The notes: generated from the letters alone by a model not told the origin. 27,793 bases of DNA from an uncultured Eubacteriales bacterium (GCA_900546075.1 URBH01000030.1:1-27793); one strand, 5' to 3'; positions 7,235-13,860 are shown, counted from the stretch's first letter. Program-made: numbers and translations.

Positions 7235-7384
7235 ATGCGCGTAAAAGTCACTTTGAGATGCTCTGAGTGCAAGCAGAGAAACTACAACACCATGAAGAAC
7301 AAGAAGAATGACCCCGACCGTCTCGAGATGAAGAAGTATTGCAGATTCTGCAAGAAGCACACCGTTCACAACGAGACCAAGTAA
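7235..7384 (+). CDS. rpmG: 50S ribosomal protein L33
   Basis: This short gene of 49 codons encodes L33 of the large subunit. The sequence begins MRVKVTLRCSECK and carries two CxxC pairs (RCSEC and YCRFC), the zinc-binding C+ form, within the basic stretch KKNDPDRLEMKKYC typical of L33. A perfect AAGGAGGTG ribosome binding site lies 6 nt upstream. It is the first gene of the operon, a common position for L33 just before secE in Firmicutes. L33 has C+ and C- paralogues in many Firmicutes; this one is zinc-dependent by its cysteines. Confidence 0.95.
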   Translation: MRVKVTLRCSECKQRNYNTMKNKKNDPDRLEMKKYCRFCKKHTVHNETK

Positions 7385-7397
7385 GGAGGCCCGAATC

Positions 7398-7628
7398 ATG
7401 GCTGAAGTCAAAAAGGAAAACTGGTTCAAAAGAACCTGGGGCAAGGTCAGGAAGTACTTCCGCGAGCTGCGCAGCGAGCTGAAGAAGGTCGTTTGGCCCA
7501 CTCCCCAGCAGGTGCTGAAGAACACCGCCATCGTCGCCTGCTGCGTCGTGGCAGTCGGCGTGTTCATCTGGCTGTTCGACTTCGTTGCCCAGGTCGGCAT
7601 TGATGCCCTGATCGGACTGTTCCACTAA
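7398..7628 (+). CDS. secE: Preprotein translocase subunit SecE
   Basis: This 76-residue subunit of the SecYEG membrane channel has the family pattern: a cytoplasmic amphipathic helix (FRELRSELKKVVWPT, the conserved signature) followed by one transmembrane helix, about residues 40-70. The length is typical of the short single-helix Firmicutes SecE. It starts 13 bases after rpmG with GGAGG just upstream, and nusG follows 11 bases later, the standard order. Confidence 0.96.
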   Translation: MAEVKKENWFKRTWGKVRKYFRELRSELKKVVWPTPQQVLKNTAIVACCVVAVGVFIWLFDFVAQVGIDALIGLFH

Positions 7629-7639
7629 GGTACGAAGTT

Positions 7640-8170
7640 ATGGCAGAGACTGCAAAATGGTATGTTGTGCATACCTATTCCGGTTATGAAAACACTGTAA
7701 AGGCCACCATCGAGAAGACCGTGGAGTCCCGCTCGCTGCAGGATCAGATTCTCGCCGTCTCCATTCCTCTGGAGACCGTCACCGAGATTACCGAGTCCGG
7801 CGCCAGCAAGACCTATGACCGCAAGGTCTACCCCGGCTACGTGCTGGTGAAGATGGTTTACAGTGACGACACCTGGCATGTCATCCGGAACGTCCGCGGA
7901 GTAACAGGCTTCGTGGGCACTTCCAGCAACGACCCCACCCCTCTGACCGAAGAAGAGGTCTACGCCATGGGCGTGGAAAAGAAGGAGATTATCGTAAACT
8001 ACGCAGTCGGCGATACCGTCCGGATTCTGGACGGCCCCCTGTCCTCCTTCACCGGCACGGTCGAGAGTGTGGACGTTGACAACAACGCGGTGAACGTGGT
8101 CGTGTCCATGTTCGGCCGCGAGACCTCCGTCGAGTTTGAGCTTGACCAGGTGGAGGTCGTTTCCCAGTAA
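7640..8170 (+). CDS. nusG: Transcription termination/antitermination factor NusG
   Basis: This 176-residue protein binds RNA polymerase and couples transcription to Rho or ribosomes. The N-terminal NGN domain is visible (KWYVVHTYSGYENTVKATIEK and YPGYVLVKM). The C-terminal KOW domain begins near VGDTVRILDGPLSSFTG and runs to the end. The length and order (secE-nusG-rplK) are canonical. No insertion in the NGN domain is seen. Confidence 0.97.
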   Translation: MAETAKWYVVHTYSGYENTVKATIEKTVESRSLQDQILAVSIPLETVTEITESGASKTYDRKVYPGYVLVKMVYSDDTWHVIRNVRGVTGFVGTSSNDPTPLTEEEVYAMGVEKKEIIVNYAVGDTVRILDGPLSSFTGTVESVDVDNNAVNVVVSMFGRETSVEFELDQVEVVSQ

Positions 8171-8199
8171 ACGCATCGGATCGAATTTTCGGTCGGAAC

Positions 8200-8252
8200 G
8201 TGGGAGGGGCGAACGCGCCCCGCAAAAAATGCGCCCAAGCGCATACTACCAC
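8200..8252 (+). promoter_or_regulatory. Folded leader before rplK (L1-operator-like)
   Basis: GTGG (8200-8203) pairs with CCAC (8249-8252). Inside are two hairpins: 8206-8211 with 8216-8221, and 8230-8234 with 8239-8243. A similar GTGGGAGG ... CCAC closed motif precedes rplA. In bacteria ribosomal protein L1 represses the L11-L1 operon by binding a leader that mimics its rRNA site; assigning that role here is inference. Confidence 0.5.
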
Positions 8253-8275
8253 ATTTTATTCAGGAGGTGCTTATT

Positions 8276-8701
8276 ATGGCACAGAAAGTCACTGGCATTA
8301 TCAAACTGCAGATCAACGCCGCTAAGGCGACCGCATCCCCCCCTGTCGGCCCCGCTCTGGGTCAGCACGGCGTCAACATCGCCGCTTTCATCAAGGAATT
8401 CAACGCCCGCACCAAGGATATGGAGGGCTACAAGATTCCCGTCGTCATCACCGTTTACGCTGACCGCAGCTTTACCTTTATCACCAAAACTCCTCCGACC
8501 CCCATGCTGATCATGAAGGCCATCGGTCTGGAGAAGGGTTCCGGCGTTCCCAACAAGACCAAGGTTGGCACGATCACCAAGGCGCAGATCGCCGAGATCG
8601 CCAAGACCAAGATGCCTGACCTGAACTGCCCCACGCTTGAGGCTGCCGAAAGCCAGGTTGCCGGTACCTGCCGCTCCATGGGCGTTACCGTCGTCGATTG
8701 A
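8276..8701 (+). CDS. rplK: 50S ribosomal protein L11
   Basis: This 141-residue protein sits at the base of the L7/L12 stalk and takes part in factor-dependent GTPase activity and stringent signalling. The proline-containing N-terminal segment ASPPVGPALGQHGVNIAAFIKEFNA and the C-terminal rRNA-binding domain are both present. The ATG at 8276 is preceded by AGGAGGTG, and an in-frame ATG three codons upstream is less well placed. The family length is exactly matched. Confidence 0.97.
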   Translation: MAQKVTGIIKLQINAAKATASPPVGPALGQHGVNIAAFIKEFNARTKDMEGYKIPVVITVYADRSFTFITKTPPTPMLIMKAIGLEKGSGVPNKTKVGTITKAQIAEIAKTKMPDLNCPTLEAAESQVAGTCRSMGVTVVD

Positions 8702-8734
8702 TATTTGCTTGTCCGGGCAGTCTGACCCGGAAAT

Positions 8735-8760
8735 GTGGGAGGATTTTTCCGCATCACCAC
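8735..8760 (+). promoter_or_regulatory. Folded leader before rplA (second L1-operator-like motif)
   Basis: GTGG (8735-8738) pairs with CCAC (8757-8760) with an inner GGA/TCC step, echoing the leader before rplK. Just upstream a 6-bp hairpin (8712-8717 with 8726-8731) occupies the rest of the gap. The motif ends four bases before the ribosome binding site of rplA. Confidence 0.4.
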
Positions 8761-8779
8761 TATAAGGAGGATAATTACA

Positions 8780-9472
8780 TTGTTTAGAGGTAAAAAGTAT
8801 CAGCAGAGCGCCAAACTGATCGACCGCTCTGTTCAGTATGATCCCGCCGAAGCCCTGGATCTGGTCGTGAAGGGTGCTTCCGCCAAGTTCGACGAGACCG
8901 TTGAGCTGCACATCAAGCTGGGCGTTGACTCCCGTCACGCTGACCAGCAGGTCCGCGGCGCCGTGGTTCTGCCCAACGGCACCGGTAAGACCCGCCGTGT
9001 TCTGGTCTTCGCCAAGGACGCCAAGGCTGAGGAAGCCAAGGAAGCCGGCGCTGACTATGTCGGCGGCATGGATCTGGTGGAGAAGATCACCAAGGAGAAC
9101 TGGTTCGAGTTCGACGTGGTCGTCGCTTCCCCCGACATGATGGGCATTGTTGGCCGTCTCGGTAAGGTTCTGGGCCCCAAGGGCTTGATGCCCTCCCCCA
9201 AGGCCGGCACCGTGACCCCCAATGTGGCCGCTGCCGTCAAGGAGATCAAAGCCGGTAAGGTCGAGTACCGTCTGGACAAGACCAACATCATCCACTGCCC
9301 CATCGGCAAGGTGTCCTTCGGCACCGAGAAGCTGTCCGAGAACATGGACACGCTGCTGAAGGCCGTCGTGAAGGCGAAGCCCGCCGCCGCGAAGGGTCAG
9401 TATATCCGCTCCTGCACCGTGGTTTCCACCATGGGCCCCGGCGTGAAGGTTTCCACTTCCAAGTATCTGTAA
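8780..9472 (+). CDS. rplA: 50S ribosomal protein L1
   Basis: This 230-residue protein forms the L1 stalk and usually represses its own operon. The family signatures include KGLMPSPKAGTVTPNV (about residues 135-150) and KIKAGKVEYRLDK-like text (seen as EIKAGKVEYRLDKTNIIH). The start is a TTG at 8780, nine bases after AAGGAGG. There is no ATG in frame near the conserved N-terminus FRGKKYQQSAKLIDR; the nearest upstream one lies before the ribosome binding site. A strong terminator follows, so rplJ-rplL is transcribed separately. Confidence 0.96.
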   Translation: MFRGKKYQQSAKLIDRSVQYDPAEALDLVVKGASAKFDETVELHIKLGVDSRHADQQVRGAVVLPNGTGKTRRVLVFAKDAKAEEAKEAGADYVGGMDLVEKITKENWFEFDVVVASPDMMGIVGRLGKVLGPKGLMPSPKAGTVTPNVAAAVKEIKAGKVEYRLDKTNIIHCPIGKVSFGTEKLSENMDTLLKAVVKAKPAAAKGQYIRSCTVVSTMGPGVKVSTSKYL

Positions 9473-9483
9473 GCTGATATGGT

Positions 9484-9514
9484 AAACCCCCGGATGCAAT
9501 GCATCCGGGGGTTT
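9484..9514. terminator. Bidirectional terminator after rplA
   Basis: A perfect 14-bp stem (9484-9497 with 9501-9514) with a 3-nt loop is followed by TTTT on the plus strand and by TTTA on the minus strand. It lies between rplA and the convergent secreted-protein gene, serving both. Confidence 0.85.
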
Positions 9515-9523
9515 TATGTTTAT

Positions 9524-9976
9524 TCAGCTGAGGTTGCCGTTTTTGTCGCAGGACAGGGACATACTGACGGATTTGCTTGTCACAGTAATCCCAAGCTGCC
9601 TCTTTTCCATAGTTACGGAAGCCGAAGCTGTATTTCCACTCTTGTTTGAAGATTTAGAAGCAGTGTGCCAGGTTGAATCATAAATTGTCACATCCACGCG
9701 GGAAGATGTACAGGTTGCAGTAGAACCGTTATATGTAAAGGAACCCGTTAAAGTCGCTTTCCATAGTGTTTTTCCATCGCTGTCATAATATGTATACGGT
9801 TTGCTCCCCGATTTTGAACCAGAAGCACGCGCTCCATTGGTAATTACCTCTACTGTCATGTAGCTTCCATCTTCAAAATAAAAGGTTTGCACTTGATTCC
9901 CCACCGCATTTCCGCGGACAGGAATTGTACAAAACAGCAATACTGCCATCAACATCAAACTGATAAAACGTTTCAT
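9524..9976 (-). CDS. Small secreted beta-rich protein of unknown function
   Basis: The product has 150 residues with a signal peptide (MKRFISLMLMAVLLFC, cleavage near residue 24). The mature part is rich in Ser, Thr, Gly and Tyr and looks like a single beta-sandwich: YTYYDSDGKTLWKATLTGSF, then ATCTSSRVDV and a final SLSCDKNGNLS. Two cysteines in the mature region could pair. It is the third gene of a leftward operon (padR, membrane protein, this gene), 15 bases after the previous stop, with GGGGG as ribosome binding site. I recognise the TYYDSDGKTLWKATLTG style as recurring in uncharacterised Clostridia proteins, but no function is known to me. Confidence 0.8.
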   Translation of the reverse strand: MKRFISLMLMAVLLFCTIPVRGNAVGNQVQTFYFEDGSYMTVEVITNGARASGSKSGSKPYTYYDSDGKTLWKATLTGSFTYNGSTATCTSSRVDVTIYDSTWHTASKSSNKSGNTASASVTMEKRQLGITVTSKSVSMSLSCDKNGNLS

Positions 9977-9991
9977 CTAATTTTCCCCCGT

Positions 9992-10390
9992 TTATTTTAT
10001 TTCAATTTCTTCAATTACGGTCACTTCACCGTAACGTCCATAGCCATTTATGCTTTTGTGAGAATCAATAGTAACAGCCAATACAAAACCCGCCCATATC
10101 AAAACAAGTACCAAGGCCGTCGCCCCGATAATATACACAATTCTCTTTTTTATCCGTAGCTGCTGTGTTAATTCCGGCGTACTCATTTCCTCAATATAGG
10201 ACGCTGCAATTTGCTGGGGCGTCCCGAACCGTTGTGTAATAGCAGCATAGTCTGCATGGGGATTTTCAGTAACAAAGTCCCGGACGGAGGACTCCACCCT
10301 GGACAGGATTTGTTTCTTCTGTCTCCTGTTGCCCGGCAGTTCCCCGCGCACTTTCCATAGATACCGCACAAGATGGACATTCAGAACCAT
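9992..10390 (-). CDS. DUF6120-like single-pass membrane protein
   Basis: This protein of 132 residues from the chosen ATG has an N-terminal helical domain (HLVRYLWKVRGELPGNRRQK followed by AITQRFGTPQQIAASYIEEM) that resembles the small domain found in DUF6120 and permease-prefix proteins. One transmembrane helix follows (IVYIIGATALVLVLIWAGF), then a short outer tail. Proteins of this layout often follow a PadR regulator in Clostridia, where they may sense or transmit signals; that is inference. A GTG three codons upstream is also in frame, but the ATG at 10390 is better spaced from AGAGGGG. Its first 125 bases overlap the extended padR frame. Confidence 0.75.
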   Translation of the reverse strand: MVLNVHLVRYLWKVRGELPGNRRQKKQILSRVESSVRDFVTENPHADYAAITQRFGTPQQIAASYIEEMSTPELTQQLRIKKRIVYIIGATALVLVLIWAGFVLAVTIDSHKSINGYGRYGEVTVIEEIEIK

Positions 10391-10739
10391 CTGTATCACA
10401 CCCCTCTATAATCTGTAGTACGCCTTTGGTAACTTCCTCATATTCCCGTGTCAGTTCCCTCAGCCGCTGCTCCCCGGCGGGTTCCAGATGATAATACACC
10501 CGGGTCATGCGCCTGCCCACCAGAACCTTCCGGTCGGAAATCAGCCCCTGATCTACCAGCTTGTAAAGCACAGGATACAGCGAACCTTCCTGCGTGACGA
10601 TTCGTCCGCCGCTTCTCCGTTCCGTTTCCTGCACAAGCTGATAGCCATACATATCTTCTTTTTTCAGCAATCCCAAAATCACCAGAGACATCACGCCCCG
10701 GCGGAAGCTGTTCTGCCCGCTGTCTATCGCCACATCCAT
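10266..10739 (-). CDS. PadR-family transcriptional regulator with anomalous C-terminus
   Basis: This protein has the winged-helix fold of PadR regulators. The segment RRGVMSLVILGLLKKEDMYGYQLVQETERRS, the wing TQEGSLYPVLYKLVDQGLI and the C-terminal helix LRELTREYEEVTKGVLQIIEG all fit. The family is usually about 105-115 residues long, yet this frame continues about 44 residues to 10266 and those residues are only an out-of-frame reading of the next gene. Removing one TG from GGGGTGTGA would give GAG GGG TGA and a normal end, so a two-base slippage is suspected. The start may instead be GTG at 10733, which has better ribosome-site spacing. The effector is unknown; PadR proteins commonly repress their own operon. 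Confidence 0.8.
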   Translation of the reverse strand: MDVAIDSGQNSFRRGVMSLVILGLLKKEDMYGYQLVQETERRSGGRIVTQEGSLYPVLYKLVDQGLISDRKVLVGRRMTRVYYHLEPAGEQRLRELTREYEEVTKGVLQIIEGCDTDGSECPSCAVSMESARGTAGQQETEETNPVQGGVLRPGLCY

Positions 10740-10757
10740 CACCTAGCTTTTAAATAT

Positions 10758-10786
10758 ATTATATCGCAATATTTTTCATTTTGCAA
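10758..10786 (-). promoter_or_regulatory. Promoter of the padR operon
   Basis: On the minus strand TTGCAA (10781-10786) and TATAAT (10758-10763) are separated by 17 bp, about 20 bp upstream of the padR start. An inverted repeat AAATAT/ATATTT with 11-bp centre (10752-10774) overlaps the -10 box, and GCAATA occurs twice (from 10767 and 10783). Either could be a PadR operator; this is a guess. Confidence 0.6.
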
Positions 10787-10809
10787 TACCTATTTTACAA
10801 AAGTATTTG

Positions 10810-10838
10810 TTGACAAAGGGCAGTTTATGTGTTATTAT
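10810..10838 (+). promoter_or_regulatory. Promoter of the lipoprotein-secreted protein operon
   Basis: TTGACA (10810-10815) and TATTAT (10833-10838) have a 17-bp spacer. It is divergent from the padR promoter, 24 bp away, so one bound regulator could affect both. The leader to the ATG at 10934 is about 90 bases, with no clear structure. Confidence 0.7.
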
Positions 10839-10933
10839 GAGCTTACCAAATTCAGGAAGGGATGATTCCGATGGGCTAAGTATCCCGCGTAAGACTATTC
10901 AAAAGGTACACGTTTCGAAAGGATGTAATAAAA

Positions 10934-11443
10934 ATGCACCTGAACAGATTCGCTTGTTTGGCCTTCGCCTTGATTCTCGTTATATTGGCGGGTTGTTCCG
11001 GAAAGGATACCACAGTCAAGCAAGGTGATTTCTCGTTCAAACTATCAGACGGATATTCTCTTTCTGATGTGACAAGCGAGAACTGCGATATTGTTCGTGA
11101 TCAGGATAATGCAATAATCGGCGGAATCGAAGTAACAAGCCTGAAGCCAAAGGATTTAAACGATAGCGACGACGCCACAGCCAAGATTATGTCATACCTG
11201 CAAAGCGAGTTCCATAAAACCAACAATGTCGAGTTCATAGCATCTTTCAATGGAGAAACAAATCCGATTGTCAAAATCAAGTTGACTAAAATTGCAGATG
11301 ATACAAGCGACAAATCCTATTTTGACCATGTTTTCTTCACGAAAGACGCATTGGTCTACCATATGTGGTTTGACTTAGGCGTGGTCGATCAAGAGGTGGC
11401 CGATGGGATTATTTCCGATTCTGTTATGGACGGAAATACATGA
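10934..11443 (+). CDS. Lipoprotein of unknown function
   Basis: The 169-residue protein has a lipoprotein signal with lipobox LAGC (Cys about residue 21) so it is anchored on the outer face of the membrane. The mature part begins GDFSFKLSDGYSLSDVTSENC and looks like a compact alpha/beta domain; no catalytic motif is apparent. AAAGGATG lies upstream of the start. The next gene follows 14 bases later, indicating one operon. The base composition (about 42% GC in a line counted by eye) is lower than in the ribosomal genes. It is not a recognised family to me. Confidence 0.8.
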   Translation: MHLNRFACLAFALILVILAGCSGKDTTVKQGDFSFKLSDGYSLSDVTSENCDIVRDQDNAIIGGIEVTSLKPKDLNDSDDATAKIMSYLQSEFHKTNNVEFIASFNGETNPIVKIKLTKIADDTSDKSYFDHVFFTKDALVYHMWFDLGVVDQEVADGIISDSVMDGNT

Positions 11444-11457
11444 GAAAGAGGTAAATT

Positions 11458-11979
11458 ATGAATATCCTTAAAAAAGTTCTGTGTGTTGTTTTGTGCATCA
11501 TTATGGTGCAGAGTTTTGCCATCAGTGGGTTTGCCGCTGAGGCCAGCGTCCCCGCAGAAGACCCCGATGCAGATTCCTTTTTTGCCTTTGATTCGGGAGT
11601 CGCAAGAATGGACTCCGATGGCAGTTTTACCTTTTCGTTCAATTCCAGCTTAACATCCGCACATTTTAAAGCAAAAAAGGCAAAAATCACGGTGGATGTT
11701 ACAGCCTGGCTTCGTGACATCGATAAGACGCCTACGTGGACAGACCCTCGGAACCCGACCACAGACGCACGGAAAACTTTCTCCGTTACCCTCTGCGCAA
11801 TGGAAGGGGACGATATTGGCAGTTTCACCGTTTCTGCCAATGACACAAAAACGAGCCATACTTTTTCCAATCTTACGGTTGGCGCAGAATATTATCTGGA
11901 ATTTGAGAGCGAAACGACCCTAGGCGCTCGGATTCGGTTTGACGGCAAGGGAAAAGTGTCGAATGTGACGGTAATTTGA
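11458..11979 (+). CDS. Secreted protein of unknown function
   Basis: This 173-residue protein carries a signal peptide (MNILKKVLCVVLCIIMVQSF, cleavage after GFA near residue 26). The mature region is beta-rich and hydroxyl-rich, containing SFTFSFNSSLTSAHF and ending EYYLEFESETTLGARIRFDG. It has no LPXTG motif, so it is presumably released or held by a partner such as the lipoprotein encoded 14 bases upstream. AGAGGT is the probable ribosome binding site. Unlike the anchored proteins downstream it has no retained helix. I cannot name a family. Confidence 0.8.
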   Translation: MNILKKVLCVVLCIIMVQSFAISGFAAEASVPAEDPDADSFFAFDSGVARMDSDGSFTFSFNSSLTSAHFKAKKAKITVDVTAWLRDIDKTPTWTDPRNPTTDARKTFSVTLCAMEGDDIGSFTVSANDTKTSHTFSNLTVGAEYYLEFESETTLGARIRFDGKGKVSNVTVI

Positions 11980-12045
11980 TGCTAAATCTTTTGCTTTGAC
12001 GTGGACGCACTTTTAAGCTTACTGCTGATATCCACCGTTTTTATG

Positions 12046-12085
12046 TAGGGAGATGTGGGATGCTTTCCCACATCTCCCTATTTTG
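12046..12085 (+). terminator. Strong terminator after the secreted protein gene
   Basis: A perfect 15-bp stem (12046-12060 with 12066-12080) with a 5-nt loop is followed by TTTTG. It lies 66 bases after the stop and immediately before the next promoter. Confidence 0.85.
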
Positions 12086-12091
12086 CTGTCA

Positions 12092-12302
12092 CAGTTGACA
12101 AAATACACGTTTTGTATTATTATGATTTTGTGTCAATAAAAATTTACGTTTTCGGAAGGAGGCACTATTATGAAATCACGAAGAATCCTATCCATAATCG
12201 GCCTGATTCTGGCCGCGGTTTTGCTGCTGGGCATTGGTTTTGCCATCGGCCGCAACGAGGTTCAGGCCGCCGCGCCGGACACAACGGACGCAACGGACGC
12301 GG
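12092..12302 (+). repeat. Promoter-anchor cassette, copy 1
   Basis: This stretch (promoter, leader, ribosome binding site, first 44 codons) is a near-copy of 12816-13027. The two begin at the same CAGTTGACA and both end with a repeat of GACGCAACGGACGCG, after which similarity stops. The leader is less conserved than the ribosome site (GGAGGCACTATT) and coding part. Confidence 0.8.
12095..12123 (+). promoter_or_regulatory. Promoter of the first anchored protein gene
   Basis: TTGACA (12095-12100) and TATTAT (12118-12123) are 17 bp apart. The -10 box and the bases around it resemble the promoters at 10810 and 12819. Confidence 0.7.
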
Positions 12303-12688
12303 TACGCAGTCAGAACGGTGCCCCTCCGAAAGAGCTGTGGTATCTGGGCGGCGCCCCGATTCTGGACGATTTTTCAACGTCAGGAGGGCCTGAGGAACCA
12401 GACGGTGTACCGACAACCATCGTTATCTATGTTCCCTTGAATTTGGTGCAAGACGGTTTTTCCGCTGGAATCCTTGCAGAAACAGCCGATGGTGAGCAAG
12501 AAGATCTGTTGCTTCATAAAACTCTGCCCGCAGGGCATTATACCATACCCAAAGACGTCTATGAGAAATACGAATCCATGACGCTGAGTCTCAGCTATTC
12601 GTGGCAGGGAGAAATGATGTCCATGCGGGTCATTGATTTGTTTACCCATGAGGATTTGGTTCCTGCCTACCCCAGCAAATCTGAATGA
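12170..12688 (+). CDS. Membrane-anchored exported protein, short form
   Basis: This 172-residue protein has an N-terminal basic-hydrophobic segment (MKSRRILSIIGLILAA then LLGIGFAIGRNEVQ) that looks like an uncleaved signal-anchor or a long signal peptide. A Thr/Asp-rich linker with DATDA follows, then a small outer domain (VPTTIVIYVPLNLVQDGFSAGIL, HYTIPKDVYEKYESMTLSLSYSW) of unknown function. The first 44 residues match those of the 317-residue protein downstream at roughly 37 positions, but the outer domains are unrelated by eye. A clean GGAGG lies upstream. It has its own promoter and terminator, so it is a single-gene unit. Confidence 0.82.
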   Translation: MKSRRILSIIGLILAAVLLLGIGFAIGRNEVQAAAPDTTDATDAVRSQNGAPPKELWYLGGAPILDDFSTSGGPEEPDGVPTTIVIYVPLNLVQDGFSAGILAETADGEQEDLLLHKTLPAGHYTIPKDVYEKYESMTLSLSYSWQGEMMSMRVIDLFTHEDLVPAYPSKSE

Positions 12689-12739
12689 AACACCATATGC
12701 CGCCCATGAATTGTTTCAACCGGCAATCCTGAATAGCGC

Positions 12740-12780
12740 AAGCATGTTTCCGGATGCACTCCTGTCCGGAAACATGCTTT
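12740..12780 (+). terminator. Hairpin after the short anchored protein gene
   Basis: A perfect 15-bp stem (12740-12754 with 12765-12779) with a 10-nt loop follows the stop by about 50 bases. The T run after it is short (TTATTG), so termination may be partial. Confidence 0.6.
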
Positions 12781-12815
12781 ATTGCAAAGTCCTACATTTC
12801 CCCCTCAGACCGTAT

Positions 12816-13027
12816 CAGTTGACATAACGCGCATTTTGTGTTATTGTAATTTTGTGTTAATAAAAACAGTCGCTCTCGGAAAGGAGGCACTATTATGAAA
12901 TCACGAAGAATTCTATCCATCATCGGCCTGATTCTGGCTGCGGCTGTGCTGCTGGGCATTGGCTTTGCCGTCGGCCGCAACGAGGTTCAGGTCAGTGTGC
13001 CGGATGCAACGGACGCAACGGACGCGG
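12816..13027 (+). repeat. Promoter-anchor cassette, copy 2
   Basis: This is the second copy of the cassette at 12092-12302, offset by 724-725 bp with one small indel in the leader. The -10 box differs (TATTGT for TATTAT). The coding portions share nearly all codons over the first 32 residues. Confidence 0.8.
12819..12847 (+). promoter_or_regulatory. Promoter of the second anchored protein gene
   Basis: TTGACA (12819-12824) and TATTGT (12842-12847) are 17 bp apart, in the same context as the promoter at 12095. Confidence 0.6.
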
Positions 13028-13848
13028 CAAAGGATATCGTACATACCGAGGATGACGTCCCCGCTCTGAATCTTACCGTTACGAGGGTCGGCAACACGGA
13101 CTCTCAGATCTTCTCCCCGGAGGAACTCGGAAACAACTTCAATCAGGGTATGAGCTACTGCGGGGTCACCGACGTTTCCATTTCTCTGGACAGCGGCGAC
13201 GAGCGGCTGGAAGACGCCCTCAAAAACGGCGACATCACCGAGGAGGAAATCTTCTTCCGCGCCCGTCAGGACGCCCGGGATGGCCGCTGCCAGGAGACCT
13301 TTGAGACACAGCACGGCGTGACCTTCTACAACTATCATTACCCCGACTATGACCTGTGGCTGGTATACGACGTGTTCAATTCGCCCAACGGCAAGGCCTA
13401 TCCGGTCAGTCAGCTGATCGTATTGCGCACCACCCCGGATTATCACCTGCACCCTTCCTGCGCCTTTACCGACCCGGAAACCGGCGCTTTTGTGAACCGA
13501 GAGGATTGGGGTCTTACCTTTGAACTGTCCGACGTCACCAGTCACAGCGCCACCGTGACCTGCACGCAATCCGGCGGGCAGCAGATCGGGCAATTGGAAG
13601 TCCGCTGCTACACACTCTATCCGGATACGAAGGGCATCATCAATCCTCCCAAATTTGAAACGGAAATCGCCATGGACGGCACCTGCCAGTTTTCCGTCGA
13701 CTGGAGCGAAACCTACGGCGATCTGCCAAGCGGCACCTACCGTCTTTGTCTGTGGATATGGGATATTTATGACGAATCCCAGCTCCATCCTCTTATGGAC
13801 GATTTTCAGGACTGGCAGATGCTTGATGTTGAACTAATCATCCCATAA
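12895..13848 (+). CDS. Membrane-anchored protein with C-terminal Ig-like domain
   Basis: The 317-residue protein shares its N-terminal anchor with the gene upstream (MKSRRILSIIGLILAA, then GRNEVQ and DATDATDA). The middle (about 60-190) contains LNLTVTRVGNTDSQIFSPEEL and LWLVYDVFNSPNGKAYPVSQ and is not recognised. The last 110 residues resemble bacterial Ig-like domains of the Big_14 type: WGLTFELSDVTSHSATVTCTQ, GQLEVRCYTLYP and VDWSETYGDLPSGTYRLCLW. The protein is probably exposed outside the cell. It has its own promoter and a terminator before the rplJ promoter. Ligand or role is unknown. Confidence 0.82.
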   Translation: MKSRRILSIIGLILAAAVLLGIGFAVGRNEVQVSVPDATDATDAAKDIVHTEDDVPALNLTVTRVGNTDSQIFSPEELGNNFNQGMSYCGVTDVSISLDSGDERLEDALKNGDITEEEIFFRARQDARDGRCQETFETQHGVTFYNYHYPDYDLWLVYDVFNSPNGKAYPVSQLIVLRTTPDYHLHPSCAFTDPETGAFVNREDWGLTFELSDVTSHSATVTCTQSGGQQIGQLEVRCYTLYPDTKGIINPPKFETEIAMDGTCQFSVDWSETYGDLPSGTYRLCLWIWDIYDESQLHPLMDDFQDWQMLDVELIIP

Positions 13849-13860
13849 ATTGAAACTTCC

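Noticed and set aside
8246..9499. Minus-strand frame of 417 codons opposite rplK and rplA
   Set aside because: It covers two certain ribosomal genes and their leaders on the opposite strand and shows no family features.
10856..10885. Possible leader peptide (AGGAAGGG then ATG, five codons, stop)
   Set aside because: The spacing between the ribosome-like site and ATG is almost zero and no attenuator follows.
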